Shown piece by piece: positions 46,583-58,870 of a DNA stretch of 64,000 bases. This DNA comes from Microbotryum silenes-acaulis (taxonomy: Eukaryota; Basidiomycota; Microbotryomycetes; Microbotryales; Microbotryaceae). Position 1 is the first letter of the stretch. Each line of letters begins with the position of its first letter. The notes below the pieces were generated by a model that worked only from the letters and a program-made list of their open reading frames with translations, was not told where the DNA came from and made no database searches. The stretch spans positions 682,001 to 746,000 of the forward strand of contig QPFY01000005.1 in assembly GCA_003665825.1 (NCBI GenBank), in the 5' to 3' direction. A program made the translations under genes and the position numbers.

Positions 46583-47150
46583 ACTACTACCGTCGCCGAA
46601 GTCGCAACCTCTAGCATCTTCGAGGCCGGCGTTGCGTTGGGCTCACACTGCAGCACAACGTTAGGGTCCAGCTCAATTCGCTGTCGATGTCATCGAATTG
46701 AGTACCCCGCTCTGCAGATGTGGCCTGCTACTTCGCTCGTCGTCAAGCAACTTCTCGCCACCAAGATTGCGAATGTGGCCAAAAGTTCCTCCACCGCCAC
46801 TAAACGTTGCAAAGGCTTGAAGCACAACGTCGCTGCGAGTCATTTATGCGAGTCTTGGTGCCATCAACTACGACCTTGGTGCTCGCAGAATGACTCGCAG
46901 CGACGTTGTCCTTCAAGCCTTTGCGACGTTTAGTGGCGGTGGAAGAACTTTTGGCCACATTCGCAATCTTGGTGGCGAGAAGTTGCTTGACGACGAGCGA
47001 AGTAGCAGGCCACATCTGCAGAGCGGGGTACTCAATTCGATGACATCGACAGCGAATTGAGCTGGACCCTAACGTTGTGCTGCAGTGTGAGCCCAACGCA
47101 ACGCCGGCCTCGAAGATGCTAGAGGTTGCGACTTCGGCGACGCTAGTAGT
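46583..47150. repeat. Near-perfect inverted repeat, arms 262 bp
   Basis: 46583-46844 is the reverse complement of 46889-47150 with only a few differences, around a 44-bp spacer. Each arm reads through as the same roughly 85-residue open frame (for example EVATSSIFEAGVALGSHCST), on opposite strands. The transcript of either strand would fold into a long double-stranded hairpin. The right arm begins where a small minus-strand ORF stops. Confidence 0.93.
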
Positions 47151-47464
47151 CACGGTGGGCCATGCGAGCTTTGACCGCTCCGTTGCTGCGCTGCTGAATC
47201 TTGGCGATGGCCACGTAAGCCGCCTCGATCTTGACCTCACGCACGCAGCGCCGTCGTCTTGATGTTGACCTCGGGATCGTCCATGCCGTCGTCCAGCTTC
47301 ATCAAGTGCAGGTGCCCCTCAATTGCTTCCTGTCGTCCATAACCTTGCAGCTCGTTTTGGAGCTTGAGGTAGGTGGGGGAGGTGGTGAGGTGCTCGGCTC
47401 GATTGACGTTGTTTGAAGGCTGCGTCGTGTTGAGCACACGCTTGCGACGACTAGCCTCCGACAT
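47143..47464 (-). pseudogene. Small hypothetical protein, frame-shifted
   Basis: From ATG 47464 the frame reads SEASRRKRVLNTTQPSNNVN and ends at a TGA at 47240 after KTTALRA. If one copy of a CGTG duplicated in CTGCGTGCGTGAG is removed, the frame continues as REVKIEAAYVAIAKIQQR to a TAG at 47143, where the inverted-repeat arm begins. The sequence looks like a charged, soluble protein. I do not recognise the family. It could equally be two short unrelated frames. Confidence 0.4.
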
Positions 47465-47650
47465 CGATGACTTGATATCTGCAGTTTAAATGGTCATTTT
47501 GACGAGGTTCAAAAAACGAGTGTTCCAAGGGGATTTGCGAGGGGTTTGCGAGGTTAGACTCCATCGTAGCACAGGCCTCGCAGCGGAAGGTCTAAAGCGG
47601 TCCGTGCTAGCTCCGGCCGACACAGGATCAACCTTGGGGACGAGCTGGTA

Positions 47651-47905
47651 CTAATTGCCATCTTCTACCTTGACGCCATCGCGGTCTTCGAGATCCTCAA
47701 TCCTTCCTCTCATGTCCTCGTTTGCGATCTCGAGCGCAGCAACTCGTGCTTGAAGAGCATCACGCTGCGCGCAGGCAAGATCGCGCTCGGCCTCGAGTTG
47801 TTGTAGTTCCAAGGCTCCCTCGGTTTGCTCAGCACAACCACGCCAGTCCATGGTCTCGGAGTTGCGGGACGACATTGATGGAAGTGATTTGAGAATGCTG
47901 TTCAC
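47651..47905 (-). CDS. Small coiled-coil hypothetical protein
   Basis: 84-residue single-exon frame. LELQQLEAERDLACAQRD through RIEDLEDRDG has a clear Leu/Ala heptad pattern, so a coiled coil is likely. No family is recognised. Neighbouring frames and the frame-shifted ORF on the same strand may be parts of one decayed gene or element. Confidence 0.4.
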   Translation of the reverse strand: MNSILKSLPSMSSRNSETMDWRGCAEQTEGALELQQLEAERDLACAQRDALQARVAALEIANEDMRGRIEDLEDRDGVKVEDGN

Positions 47906-48721
47906 CTGACGCAGGGGTGCGAACGAGGCGGCGTGGCGAGTTGCGTGAGGGAGCGAGAGGAGAGGGGCGAAGAAGCGAATGCTCCTAGTTGGCGTGACGG
48001 AAATGGCCGGTTGCCAAAGGCGACCAACGGGCGCCCCGAGCGAGTCGAAAGGCGAGTGCGGTGTGAATCACTCCCTCTTGCTAGAAGTAATTATTTTCGC
48101 TCGCAACATCGGCTGTTGCTCGCTCGAAACTTCAGAATTTTTTGCTTTCCCGCCCGCCTCACGGTTTGCCTCCCCTCGCTGCCCCGCCGGTTTCTTCGCG
48201 GGGCCGTATCGACTTGGGGGAATTCGTCCCCAAGCCCAAACCAAAGTCATTTGTTATATCACTGATCAAATTCGTCGATGAAGCTCGGCACAAACGTCGT
48301 TCAGTCGGAGACTGCTCGTCGTATAACTTGGCCGACACGAGACGCTCGACGAGCGACAATAGGCTATAGCGCCTGGGGGACCGTGGGGGTCGGCGAGTTT
48401 GTCAGCGGTGTCGCGGCTCGACAGGGCCCAGCTCAGCGCCTGACCGATGAAACTGCCTCGATCGAGTTTCGGTCACCGATCAAATGCTGAAGGAGATTTT
48501 GAATTGCGAGGAAAACGACATTTGATACACAAAGCTATAAAAGCCAATCCAAGTGGAAGAACGAAAAAAACGAACCAAACGAAAGAGATTACGATGCGAG
48601 GCAAACATGCGGTGACATTCGACGTTCTGAGGGGCGGCGGGTTCATCTGATCGGATTTGCAGGGGGAGGAGGGATGTTCAGGATGTGACCGCATCGGAAC
48701 AGCTGTACTGGACACACATTT
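47906..48721. other. Gene-free stretch
   Basis: No supported coding sequence. A stretch near 48510-48590 is A-rich. It also holds the BET1 3' region. Confidence 0.5.
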
Positions 48722-49487
48722 TCACCTTCGCAATAACCATGTCCAGAAGAAGATGGTACCGATCAACAAGAGGAACATCATCCCTGTGGCGAAAACGAAA
48801 AAGTCAGTGACGGATTGAAACCACCGAGGGATTGAAGTCGTTTCATCATCACGCACAGAGACACCATTGACCGCCCTGTCGTTTTGCCATCCTGCCCATT
48901 TTGCTCATGGTTCCACTCAGGAAACCACCTGTTTCTGCGTATTGATCGTTCTGGGGTGGTGAGGAGTGGGGTGTTAGCACGTCAGCGCGGTGAGAACTTT
49001 GGCCTAGCCAGGGGGGGAAACATTGCCTCGACTTACCATGTTGGAAAGTAATTTTGTCGAGTCCCTCACTTCGTTTCCAATGTTGATCGTGATCTGCGGT
49101 CGGAAGGGTCGCGTGAGGGTGAGCCAGGGTGCTACAGGCAACCCCATGAGGATTCGGGTGTGGAGAGGGGGAACGTACGTCCTTGAGCAATTTGACCTTT
49201 GCGCTCAATCCCTGAAGGTTGTCCTCGTTCTGCGACTCGAGGTCATCGGCCGTGCGACTGGCATTCGCGTATGGCCCTTGGAGATGCTTGGGGTAGTGTG
49301 TCGGCAATGGCGAGTGCGACCGCGAGGACGGGTTCGACGACGCGAGCAACGCGGCTCGGTTCTCTCGGTGCGAGAGACCTTGTCTGTCGGATGACGTGGT
49401 GAGATGGTCGGCGGTCAGCTTGCAGTACGCGGCATGTGAGCCGAGACCTCTGACTTCCGAGCACACTCACCTTTCCGCTCCGTACAT
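48722..49487 (-). CDS. BET1: ER-Golgi v-SNARE BET1
   Basis: Five exons (49487-49471, 49383-49179, 49093-49037, 48950-48857, 48783-48722) give 144 residues. The SNARE motif runs from TADDLESQNEDNLQGLSAKV through ITINIGNEVRDSTKLLSNMN, followed by a TM anchor MMFLLLIGTIFFWTWLL and a two-Arg lumenal tail. The zero-layer residue appears to be the Asn/Glu of IGNEV, in line with Bet1 being a Q-SNARE. It drives fusion of COPII vesicles with the Golgi. The first exon is only 17 nt; the start at 49487 gives the usual short Ser/Arg N-terminus with RENRAALL. Confidence 0.93.
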
Positions 49488-49832
49488 TCTGCTCGACACG
49501 ACGAGATCTGGCGATGGAACGAGAGCCGAACCGAGGCGCGTCGCGTTATTCAAGCGTGGCCTAACATGGCGCTTATTGGCCGTATTGGCCGGTGGTCACC
49601 GCCGGTCACGGCCTCGGAAGCCGCACACGCCGAAGGTTACTAATGCCCATTTGCGCGTCAGGCGACTTCAGGCTACTTCAGGCGAGGGCTGGTGACGTGG
49701 TTTCCCAATGCGGAGGCGTTTTGTCTCATGCTCGGCTCCAGTCCCTCTGTCGCGATCGACCATACCGCGCTCTACTCTGTTCTCTTTTCGTCAAGGGATC
49801 TGCTGCCAACACAAAGTTCAGCTTTCCGGACC
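49488..49832. other. Divergent intergenic region BET1/SH3 gene
   Basis: Probable two-way promoter. GGCCGTATTGGCCGG and GGTCACCGCCGGTCAC give small dyads near 49580-49610. The frame upstream of ATG 49833 is open but shows no protein-like features. Confidence 0.45.
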
Positions 49833-52048
49833 ATGTCGGCAAATTCCGAAGCTACGGCCCAAGGCGACGACGCGACTCGTCGATCAACGTTGAACGAAAC
49901 CAGCCCGAAGATTCAACAGGATGCCTCGACCTTGAGTGACAAGATGTCCGATTTATCGATCCAACAACATGCTTCATCTAAAACCACTGTCGAGGAGGTA
50001 AGCCCATCGCACACTGTCCCCACCAGCTAAGCGAGCCCTGCTGGCCGATGTGGCCGTCGCCCTGACGTTCCACTGTTATCATACTGTCCTACTGCAGACT
50101 GCTCAAAAGCCAAGTCAATCCTTGAAACCTTCTGAGGCTACCGTTCGACCTCTTCCTCCTTTGCCGGCCTCGGTCGATCCGCCCGCGACACCACTTAAGA
50201 ATGAACCAGGACTTAACTCGCCGTTCCCTCCGCCGGCAAGCCCTTCGTCCACAATAGCATTGACGTCGACAGATTCGACAGAAGCACGCTCGCTCTCGGT
50301 CGACCGAGATGCAAGTGCACCCAAACAGATCTCACCGCCGCCACCTCCGATGATGGCGGCGGCGAGGAAGCCAATCGCGAAACTGCCTCCACCTCCACCG
50401 ATGTCGGCTGCAAAATTATCCTCGGTGCCACCGCCTCCCCCAGCTTCGTCGAACCCGGCCCTTCTGCGCTCACCTGCACCCGGATTGGGAGCTGGAGCAC
50501 CACCACCGCTACGAGCAGCATCTTCGGCAATAGCATCCTCACCCCTGGCACCGCCGCCACCCGGAGGAGCGAGGTCGTACGCCGTCATCGGGCCAGACCA
50601 AGGATGGAACGACGCCCCCGAACTGGATGGAGTGGCGCCTCGGACCGCAGCTGCAGCTCGCAATACGGCTTCGAGGATGCGTGCGAGTCGGCGGGTATAC
50701 CCTGGCAGTGGAGCATCGATTTCACTGCCCCCTGCGGCAGTGTCACCAGCGATACCGAGTCCTGCTGTCTTTGGCGCCGTCGGAGGCGCTGCACCGAGCG
50801 CTTATGAAACGCCGGCACCTGCCCCTACATCTTTGTTGGATTACGACATCGCAACGGCATCAGTCACAACGTCATCCGCCGCGCTACCCCAGCTCTCACC
50901 TCCGCTGCCCGCAAGTGGGCCGGCGCTCGAACAGCAGCAGCAGCAGTCGAGCGAACAAGCCTTGTTCAGCGGTCGGTCATAAGCCCCCTTATGCATTGCT
51001 CCGACATTGTGCCTTCACGAGCTGAGTCGTATGTCTTCATACTTTTCAATGGACACGCACTCGATCGTTCCGGCTGTGTTGGGCGTTCGCTGGTGCTTCA
51101 GTCAAGGCTTTGTACGAGTATTCGAGCGGGGTGGTGGGGGATCTGAGCTTTGGGGCGGGGGATGTGCTGCAGGTGACGGCCGTGGAGGTAAATGGTTCTC
51201 TAGCTCGACTTCTCTTAAGGCGGTGTGCTAATATCTGGTCGCTCTGGTCGTGCTTGTTCATGTAGGAGAGCGGGTGGTGGAAAGGCCGATCCGGTTCGTC
51301 ACAGATTTTTAACGACGTAGTTTCGACGACACGAGCTCATCGGACTGACACCCACAGGAGCCGTCGGACCAAGTCTCTCCATTCCTTCAAAGTAAGCGGA
51401 ACGGAGCCTATCCTCGGCTGCGAAGACTATATGTGTTGACACATCCTTTGCACGACCACCACCAGCTACGTCCAAGTCGTGCTGCCAGAACTCGAACCCA
51501 GTCTCTCTCTCAGCGATACATCCACCCCCTTCACCTTGTCGCCCTTCTCCGACCCTTCACCATCCACAACATCCACTACGCTTTCATCCCATTCCCCCGA
51601 CCTTTCACCCCCAGCATTACCCATCTTGTCCTCCTTTACCGAAACGCAACTCTTAGAAGAGCTCGTCAAACGCCAAGCCGTGTCTTCCTTTCAATCATCA
51701 TCTGCAAGCACTACAACATCCAGCATAGGTCCTGTACGACCCGCCGCAACAACGACGACAACAACAACCTCCACCGCAGCGAATCCTTATGCTCGCCCCT
51801 CAACGACGTCCAGCTCGACCGATCGACCAACATGCGAGGACATCATCCGCTTCATCCCCGACCCTTCGACGACATCGACCCCTATCCCGAAGAAGGGCAA
51901 ATGGGTCTGCCGTCAATGCGAAGGCAAGGAGCTGGCCCCTGGGAAGACGAGAAGGATGGGCGAATGGGCGGGGTCGAAGGCTTCACCGAGTGGGATCTTG
52001 ACCAAGGCTTGGGAACATTGGGACAAGTATCATGCTTTGACTAATTGA
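49833..52048 (+). CDS. SH3-domain protein with proline-rich N-terminus
   Basis: Six exons (49833-49997, 50098-50971, 51102-51187, 51266-51293, 51358-51391, 51466-52048) give 589 residues. The first 340 are Pro/Ser/Ala-rich with several runs of five or more Pro, the kind of sequence that binds SH3 domains and profilin. A single SH3 domain is built from three short exons: VKALYEYSSGVVGDLSFGAGDVLQV, ESGWWKGRSGAVGPSLSIPSNYV, with ALYEY, WW and SNYV all at conserved places. A Ser/Thr-rich linker and a C-terminal segment with VCRQCEGKELAPG end the protein. It probably works with actin patches or signalling. The exact orthologue is not clear. Confidence 0.85.
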
Positions 52049-52063
52049 GCGCTAGTCCTTTGG

Positions 52064-52065
<2 letters not shown>

Positions 52066-52099
<34 letters not shown>
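52066..52099 (+). repeat. 34-nt T homopolymer
   Basis: Lies 17 bp after the stop codon of the SH3 gene, in its 3' UTR. Confidence 0.95.
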
Positions 52100-52102
<3 letters not shown>

Positions 52103-52643
52103 TGCTGTATTGTGTTTGTGAATGTGGTTTTTGGTTTATTTTATCTTTGCTTTCGTGTTGTTCGTGACTTGTGTGGGGCGTGGAGAAGGGGCGGGGCCTT
52201 CTCGTACGTTCCATTCACCCAGATGGATCGAGAAGAAAGAGTGTTCTTGACCGTCAAAGAAGGACAGAAGGTGGGATTGAAACTCCGGATAAGCGAGCCA
52301 GCTCGGCTCGGCATCGACAAGTGCCCGGAACAGAGTGATTCGTAGGTTCCGTCCAAGAGGAGCGATTGCTTGTTAGGAGACCGGCAATAGGCAGACCTTG
52401 ACCCAACTTCGCACTCTCAAACGGGAAGCAATGGCAGAATCGAAGGAGTACAATGTAGAATTACAAGAAGTAAGCAGATTTAGGGAGAGAGATAAAACAA
52501 AAGTAGCGCACAAACAATGATATTAGGGTCCGGCCCGTGCCGGCGACAGCCTCTAGCCTGACAAAGAGGCAAAAAAGAACAAGCAGTGCGCGAGCGGTCG
52601 ATAGGTATGTACAGGGGCGAGCACAACCTGGGGGTAGATACTT
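52100..52643. other. Intergenic, 3' ends of the SH3 gene and ATG26
   Basis: Nothing coding is supported between the poly-T run and the ATG26 stop. Confidence 0.5.
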
Positions 52644-55600
52644 CTACTTTGGACTCGATCCACCACTCGTGACGCCCAAGGATTCCAACACCTTGGTCGT
52701 AAGGGCGATCGGCGCCGGGACCGAACCTTGATCCGACGTATGCCTCGTCTCGCTGGCTCCACGCGACTTGGTCGGCGTCGACCCAAGTTCGCTCATCTCG
52801 TCGTCGTCCCATCGATCACCACGACCGCTGGCGGAACCCGATCCTCCACCCGAAACGACATCCCAGCTGGCTTCATCGCTCGAGGAAGGGTTGATCGGCG
52901 ACGACTTGGCCGTCTGGTCGGCCTTTCTCGCTATGACATCTTGGTGACCCGCCGAGTCGGTCGACTTGCGCTTCGACACGTGGGGAGGAGGTGGGATCAG
53001 AGATTTGGCGTACTCGAGATCGCGATAGATGCACTCAATGGCGGTTCCGACACCGTCCTCCTTGCGGATCTGCTGGCCCGCCAACTTGGCCCGGTCGATC
53101 TGCTTTTCGTCGGTGACGGCCTTGTGAATCGCACTGGCGAGGGTTTCGACCGTGAGGTGTCGGACCGCCGTTCCCACGCCCAAGGTCTGAACACGATCGG
53201 CGTAAAAGTGTTGGTCTCCGAACCAGGGCTTGATGATGGTGGGCAACCCAGCGCGGAGGGACGCTCCTGTCGTGCCCGCACCACCGTGGTGCACGGCCAC
53301 GTGGATCTTGGGGAACAGCCAGTCGTGCGGAATCGACTTGATGTTGTAGATGAAAGGCTTCTTAAGGACCTCGGCCTGCTTCTTCTCCTGCTCCTTGAGC
53401 CGCTGCTTCTCCTCCTCGCTATCGTGTTTGCTCGCCGCACGCTCGGACCATCCTTTGGCGACGATCGCGTACACCCCAGCCTTCTCGACCGCGGCTGTGA
53501 TCGTGCGTGTCATCCCTTCCGGATCGGGGATGATGATCGAACCGAAGCCGATGAAAACAATCTTCTTGTTCTTTTCCTTGGCCTCATTCATAAAGTCCAG
53601 CAGGTCTTGGGGCGGTTCCCAGCGCGAGGAGCTCGAATCGTCAGGATTGTCGAGGATCCAATAGCCTGTCACGTGAATGTTCTCACGCCAATCGAGGGGA
53701 GGCGGCATAATGACGGGACTGTTGTTATACAAAAAGGGGATCTTGTGTTGTTGCATCGCTTCGAGGCTGGTCGGACCGAGCTTGAGCGTCTTCCGTCGCC
53801 AGCGGTTAATCTGCGACGCCGTGGCTCGCCAGAAAATTTGGTCAAACATTGTGTAGGTCTGAAATGTGTATGCAAGGTATGCAGATGCAACCAATGTCAG
53901 TCTGAAGCCAGTTAGAAGAAACCAACAAGATAAACCGCTTACCATGTAGTTGTAACTGCCACCCATCTTGTGGTCGGGCACCGCAAAGGCGTGAGGATAG
54001 GCTCGTGTCCTTGACCACGGCATCGTGAATGCTCTGCACGCCGAAGGGGCCCGAAAGGTCAGTCACTCGGATGCATCAACACGAATCAAGCATATTCGAA
54101 GACGCACCGATAGTAAGGAATGCGCAGAGCCTCTGCTACATGATAACCCGCGAAAGTGCTCGGCGACTCGATCAGGACATCGGCTCCTTGGCACGCTTTC
54201 CAAGCCGTCTCGAGCAGGTCGTCGAGCCAACCTCGGAATTTTCCGACCGCTTCCTTCATGAAAGCGATTGTGAAAAAATCGTGCGCAATCATGAGCTGCA
54301 TCAACTCGGCGGGATCACCACCAATCTCCTCGTGCTCGATGCCGTGCCCTTCGACCCATTTTTTGAACTCGCCATGGGTCGCAATCTTGACCTTATGGCC
54401 TTCGGCCTTGAGACCTTTGCACAAAGCGATGTAAGGCTGAACGTCGCCTCGACTCCCGATCGTCATGCAGGTGAACTTAAGTGACTTCTCCGGTTTGAAC
54501 GTGACAAAGTCGGACGTGGTCGAGTTGAACATGACGGGAGGTTGTCCTTCCTTGGACTCGGATTGGGGCCGAGGTTCACTCGAGTCGGACGCTTTCGAGG
54601 CCGCCAGGTCCATCAGTGTCCGGTGCTCCTGGTACGCGAGCGTATCGCCGGGTGTCTTGCCCTCCGAGAGCTCCTTGTGAATGAACTCCACTTGGTGTTC
54701 GATCGCTTGCATGCACGTGTCTCGGCGCTTCGAGGTGTGCAGCTCAAAGAAGAGCTCTTCGTGGCCCTTGATGGTGACGACCATACCAGAATAGCCGATG
54801 CGGTACGACCGATGGTGCGAGACCCCGATGACCTCGGCCAGCGGCAAGCACATATTCGCATGGGCCAGCAAGCTAATCGACCGGAAGCACAAGAACGAGG
54901 TTGTGATATACATCTTGCCGTAGATCGGGACTCCTCGGTAGAGGAACCCGGAGAAGTGAGCCAATGTGTGTTCCTTCTCGGAGAGTCCAAAGGCCTTGCG
55001 CACCCTCTCGTCGCGTTTTTCGTCCTCGTCGTCCTCGTCGGCATTCGATGCATCCTCCGTCTCTTGGTGCTCCAGCCCCAGACTATAATCGGTCTCGGGC
55101 CCGAGCGAGCTGGCTGACTTGGGTCCACGCGAGATCGTCTCGACAATCTTGCGACACGGGTTCTTGTTGTTGCTCGCATTGCGCAAGGAGGGTGAGGTGG
55201 CCGCCTGGAGCAGAAGCCGAGGCGGCGCCTTGACCCATGACGACACGGACGAGAGCGAAGGCAACGACCAATTGTGCGGCGACTTGGCAGACTCGACCGA
55301 AGGGTTGGGCGACGAATAGGGAGGGTATCTGTGGTCGCTATCGCTGCTCTCGGAGCTCAGCCATCGGGTGGGCGACATAGTTGTCTGCGCCGAGGTCTGA
55401 CTGCCTCTGCTGTCGGCGGGCGACAATGGTGAAGGAGAGGGTCGATCCGAATGGTTCGACGAGGGGAACAATCGTAAACGAGAGCTCCGCATCGTCGACC
55501 AGCTGCCTTGCCTGTGTTGCGACAAAATGCGGCTCAAACCGCTGGCGTTCGTCGTCTGCTCCTCCGGCTTGTCTCCAGTAGCCGCAGCGGCGGCTTCGAC

Positions 55601-57480
55601 GGTGGTATCGGCAATCGACTGGGGTTCACCGTGTAGCAATCGTTCGGGGTGTGCCTTGCGAAACGTTTCCAAAACCTCCTTCATCTTGTCGAGCGCGAGG
55701 TGGATGTCGGAAAAGTACGCCAGCCAATAGTCGTCGAGCGCATAGCCCTCGTTCGAGTCGTACACTCGGACCCGGATCGTTTCGGCGAACTCGAGGTTGT
55801 TTGAAAATTCGATGTCGACGATCGTCTCCAAAGGAATACAGATCTTGACGCTCTCGCCTTCGTTCTGGCAGCGGAACACGGCCTTCTTGAGCGTCTTGAC
55901 CCACTCGTCACGCGAGGCCTCGCTATCGGCGCTAAAATGCCACCTCTTCTCGGCCGTAGCGACCTTGAAGTGCTCGGCGTGCTTTGACGACTCGACGGAG
56001 GTGCAATAGTGCAGGTCGATATGTCCATCAGGGAAGAACGGGTCGGTAGAGCTTGGGTACCAACTCAGGACCGAATCCTTGAGGATGAACCAATGTTTGT
56101 AATATCTGCGCGTGCGAGCGGTGCGGACCGACAAGCCTCCGGAACGAACGACGGCACCCTCTTTAGCCTGGAGGTACGCATAGAAGCAGATATGGCCCGA
56201 AGTAAGGTAGAGGAAGCCTTGCAATAGAACCGAACGGAACAGCCAGCAAGGGTACTCTGTAGTTTTGGAGAAGAGAAGCGGCGTCAGCGAGGCGCATAGG
56301 CGGTTGCAGACTGATGAGAAAACGCTTGCACTCACCGGCAATGACCTCCTCAGAGTCGAGCAGCCCAAAGATATCGGTCAGCTTATCGGCAAGTTGCTTC
56401 TTACGGGCGACGCTCCTGCCGCTAACGACCGTGCTGCTGCGGCTGCTCCTCGTCTTGATGAGGGCACCCCCTTGGTCCAAGTTCGACGGATGCTCGTCGT
56501 GTTCTTCGTCGGAATGATCTTCTGGAATGGGTTCCGACTCCTCGCCCTGTTGAGCGTACAGGCCATCTTTGATAGCCTCGCCGGCTTCGCCATTGAAGGT
56601 GCGTCGCCGAGCAGCGATGGGTCGGTGGATGGCGTAGATCGAGGATGTCATGTTCTCGTCCGCGCCGCGTGTGATAGTCGGCCTCCTCTCCCGGGCGTTC
56701 GCGACGGACAAGAATGACGAGGTAGGGTCCTCATCTGACGGATCGTGTTCGGGCGAAGCAGACGTGTCCGCAACTTTGCTGGCGGTGGCCGTCCTTCTCG
56801 AAGCATCGCTGGCTCGTCGATCGTTGGAAAGTTGAGGGTCCGCCTCGCCTTCGGGATGGTCTTTATCGTCTTCGGAGGCGCTTTCTTCCGAGGTCGATTC
56901 TTCGATCGAATGTTGGTCGATCAAGCCGGGGTGTTGCAAGGACGATCCTCCATCGGATGTAGCCTCGTCGGAGGACATATCCTGCTCGTCGGCTGCCAAG
57001 GCGTTGATCATCCTGTAGTGACAGTGGGCGGTCCAAGGCCGCATGTCAGTCGCTGCGCTGCGCTCTCTCGATCCGGCTCATCGGATGGACGTACTGGACC
57101 AGAGTGGCGTTCGGATCGCCTCGGATGGTGTGACTACGGCTCCTGCTCTCAAAAACACTCTGACTCCCGGCGCGGTTGGAAGCGAACGCGGGGGAGGTCT
57201 CTTCATCGTCGTCTGAACGGAAGCCCATCTGGGCCATACCACCAAAACGACCGGGGCCCCTATCTCTTCCGGAGAGACTGGGTGAGGACGCGGCCAGTCT
57301 GTCGTCGGACGGGGCGGCTGAGTCGGATCGTTTGCTGCCGGTCTCGGTCTTGGTCGAGCCTTGTGGGGTCGGCGCGTCGGAGGCCGAGGTGGTATTGTCG
57401 CCCAAGTCCGAGGCGGGGGTGGGCGATGCGACCGATAAGGAAGCGAACGCCTTGGAGAAGGGGGAGTCGTCGGCGGACAT
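52644..57480 (-). CDS. ATG26: Sterol 3-beta-glucosyltransferase ATG26/UGT51
   Basis: Five exons (57480-57095, 57012-56336, 56256-54108, 54033-53943, 53858-52644) give 1,505 residues. Domain order: acidic Ser-rich N-terminus, a first GRAM-like part (KLTDIFGLLDSEEVIAEYPCWL), a PH domain (about 390-500, YYKHWFILKDSVLSWYPSS), a second GRAM domain (KAFGLSEKEHTLAHFSGFLYR), then the GT28/UGT catalytic half: MTIGSRGDVQPYIAL, DVLIESPS, and the donor-binding end VAVHHGGAGTTGASLRAGLP. It adds glucose from UDP-glucose to ergosterol on membranes, and in some yeasts it is needed for pexophagy. The C-terminal 110 residues are low-complexity. Confidence 0.96.
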
Positions 57481-58557
57481 GCTCGGACCCAGGTCTTGAG
57501 ATGACTGGTGCGCGACGATGCACGACCACGTGCGAGTGGAAGGTCGCGGTGGTGGTGGGGAGCGCGAGGTCGGTCTTGTCTGCGAGGGAGGCGTGTCGCA
57601 TAGAATATGTAGCACGTGGCCAAGTCAGCCCAGAACTCTCTAGGAATGGGAAGAAGCTTCATCTGGGATGCACGGAGAGTGGCACGGGCTTCGTTTCGGT
57701 TTCTAACCGGGCCAGATTAACGGACCGGCCGTCGCGAGGCCGAGCTTGTGCGAAGGGCGATATCAAAGGCTTGCGACGCATGTCATGTTCATCACACCAG
57801 CGCAAGTGCATCAATAGAGGATAGTTGTACAACACTCACCTTTTCCTGGTGGGAGACTGGGAGACTGGGAGACTGAGCACGCAAGGCTGAGTCAGGCTGT
57901 CGCAAGTCGCGGCCTTGAGGGACGCTTCGAACTCGGACGGGAGTGGTTCTCCTGCTGCGGGCGTGACACGAGATAGTTGGGAGGGGAGAGTGGAGGCTGA
58001 TACCGTCTGACGGCTCAGTAGTCGGTGGGGTCTAGGGCCAAGTCAACGTGCGCAGAATCAAACACAGACGAGGCCGAGAGGCACTCGGAAGCAGACTAGC
58101 GGCGACGATCTGGGAATTACTCATTACGTGACGACAGCTGTCGCGCCCGTACAACCGCGCTCCCCGAGTCCGCTGCCTCTTTAGTCTCCCCGTCCCCGAG
58201 CGCACGGAACTTGGTCCGGTGAAAATCCCCCATATAGACCATCGGCTTCAGGTGCACAAACTAGAGAGAATGTCAAAAATTCTGCCTTGGATGGGTTCGG
58301 ACCTCGGCGAGGAAGCAACTTACTATAAGCTACGCTCTGCTAAGGACCCACTGCACTGCACTCTACTACCGAGAAGTTTTCATCGGCTGACGGCTCCCAA
58401 CGGACGCAATCAAACCTCGACCACATACCTTCGACACCAAGATTTGATTCACAATCCTTTGACTCTCACACCACTACCGTTCCTCGACTAATGCGTCCCG
58501 GATTAAAGGCACTACAGTGCGCCGCATGGTTGCAGTCGCACTGAGGGTCGGTTAATT
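57481..58557. other. Intergenic upstream of ATG26
   Basis: CT- and GA-rich, with a short GGGAGACTG tandem repeat near 57850-57875. No gene is supported. Confidence 0.5.
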
Positions 58558-58870
58558 CCGGTAATACACTTTTTGAAGGGTATTACCCAGGTCTCACCTG
58601 GGTATTGTCCTGAGCGCGCCTGGGTAATACCCAGGCGCGCGGTAATACCCAGCCGGGTATTACTCATCTCCCTGGGTAATAATACCCAGCTTGCGGGTAA
58701 TACCCAGTTGAGGGGTAATACCCAGCTGGGGGTTAATACCCAGCTGAAGGGGTAATAACCAGGCGCGCGGTAATATCTGCTTGGATGGTTATTCCCCCGG
58801 CCTCCGGGTTTCCGTACGTGCAGCGTAGTTATTACCGGGTTTGGGGGTTATTACCACCGCAATACCACCC
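58558..58870. repeat. Array of palindromic GGGTAATACCC motifs (left)
   Basis: At least ten copies or close variants of GGGTAATACCC or GGGTATTACCC, each its own near-reverse complement, follow one another with 5-15 bp spacers of changing sequence (often CAG/CTG or GCGCGC). A matching array lies at 61506-61620. Confidence 0.92.

Noticed and set aside
52728..53915. 395-residue plus-strand frame opposite ATG26
   Set aside because: It is the antisense shadow of the conserved catalytic exon, with Arg/Leu/Val-rich composition and no domain.
56745..57824. 359-residue plus-strand frame near the ATG26 start
   Set aside because: Antisense to the Ser-rich N-terminus of ATG26 and rich in Arg/Gly; typical shadow.
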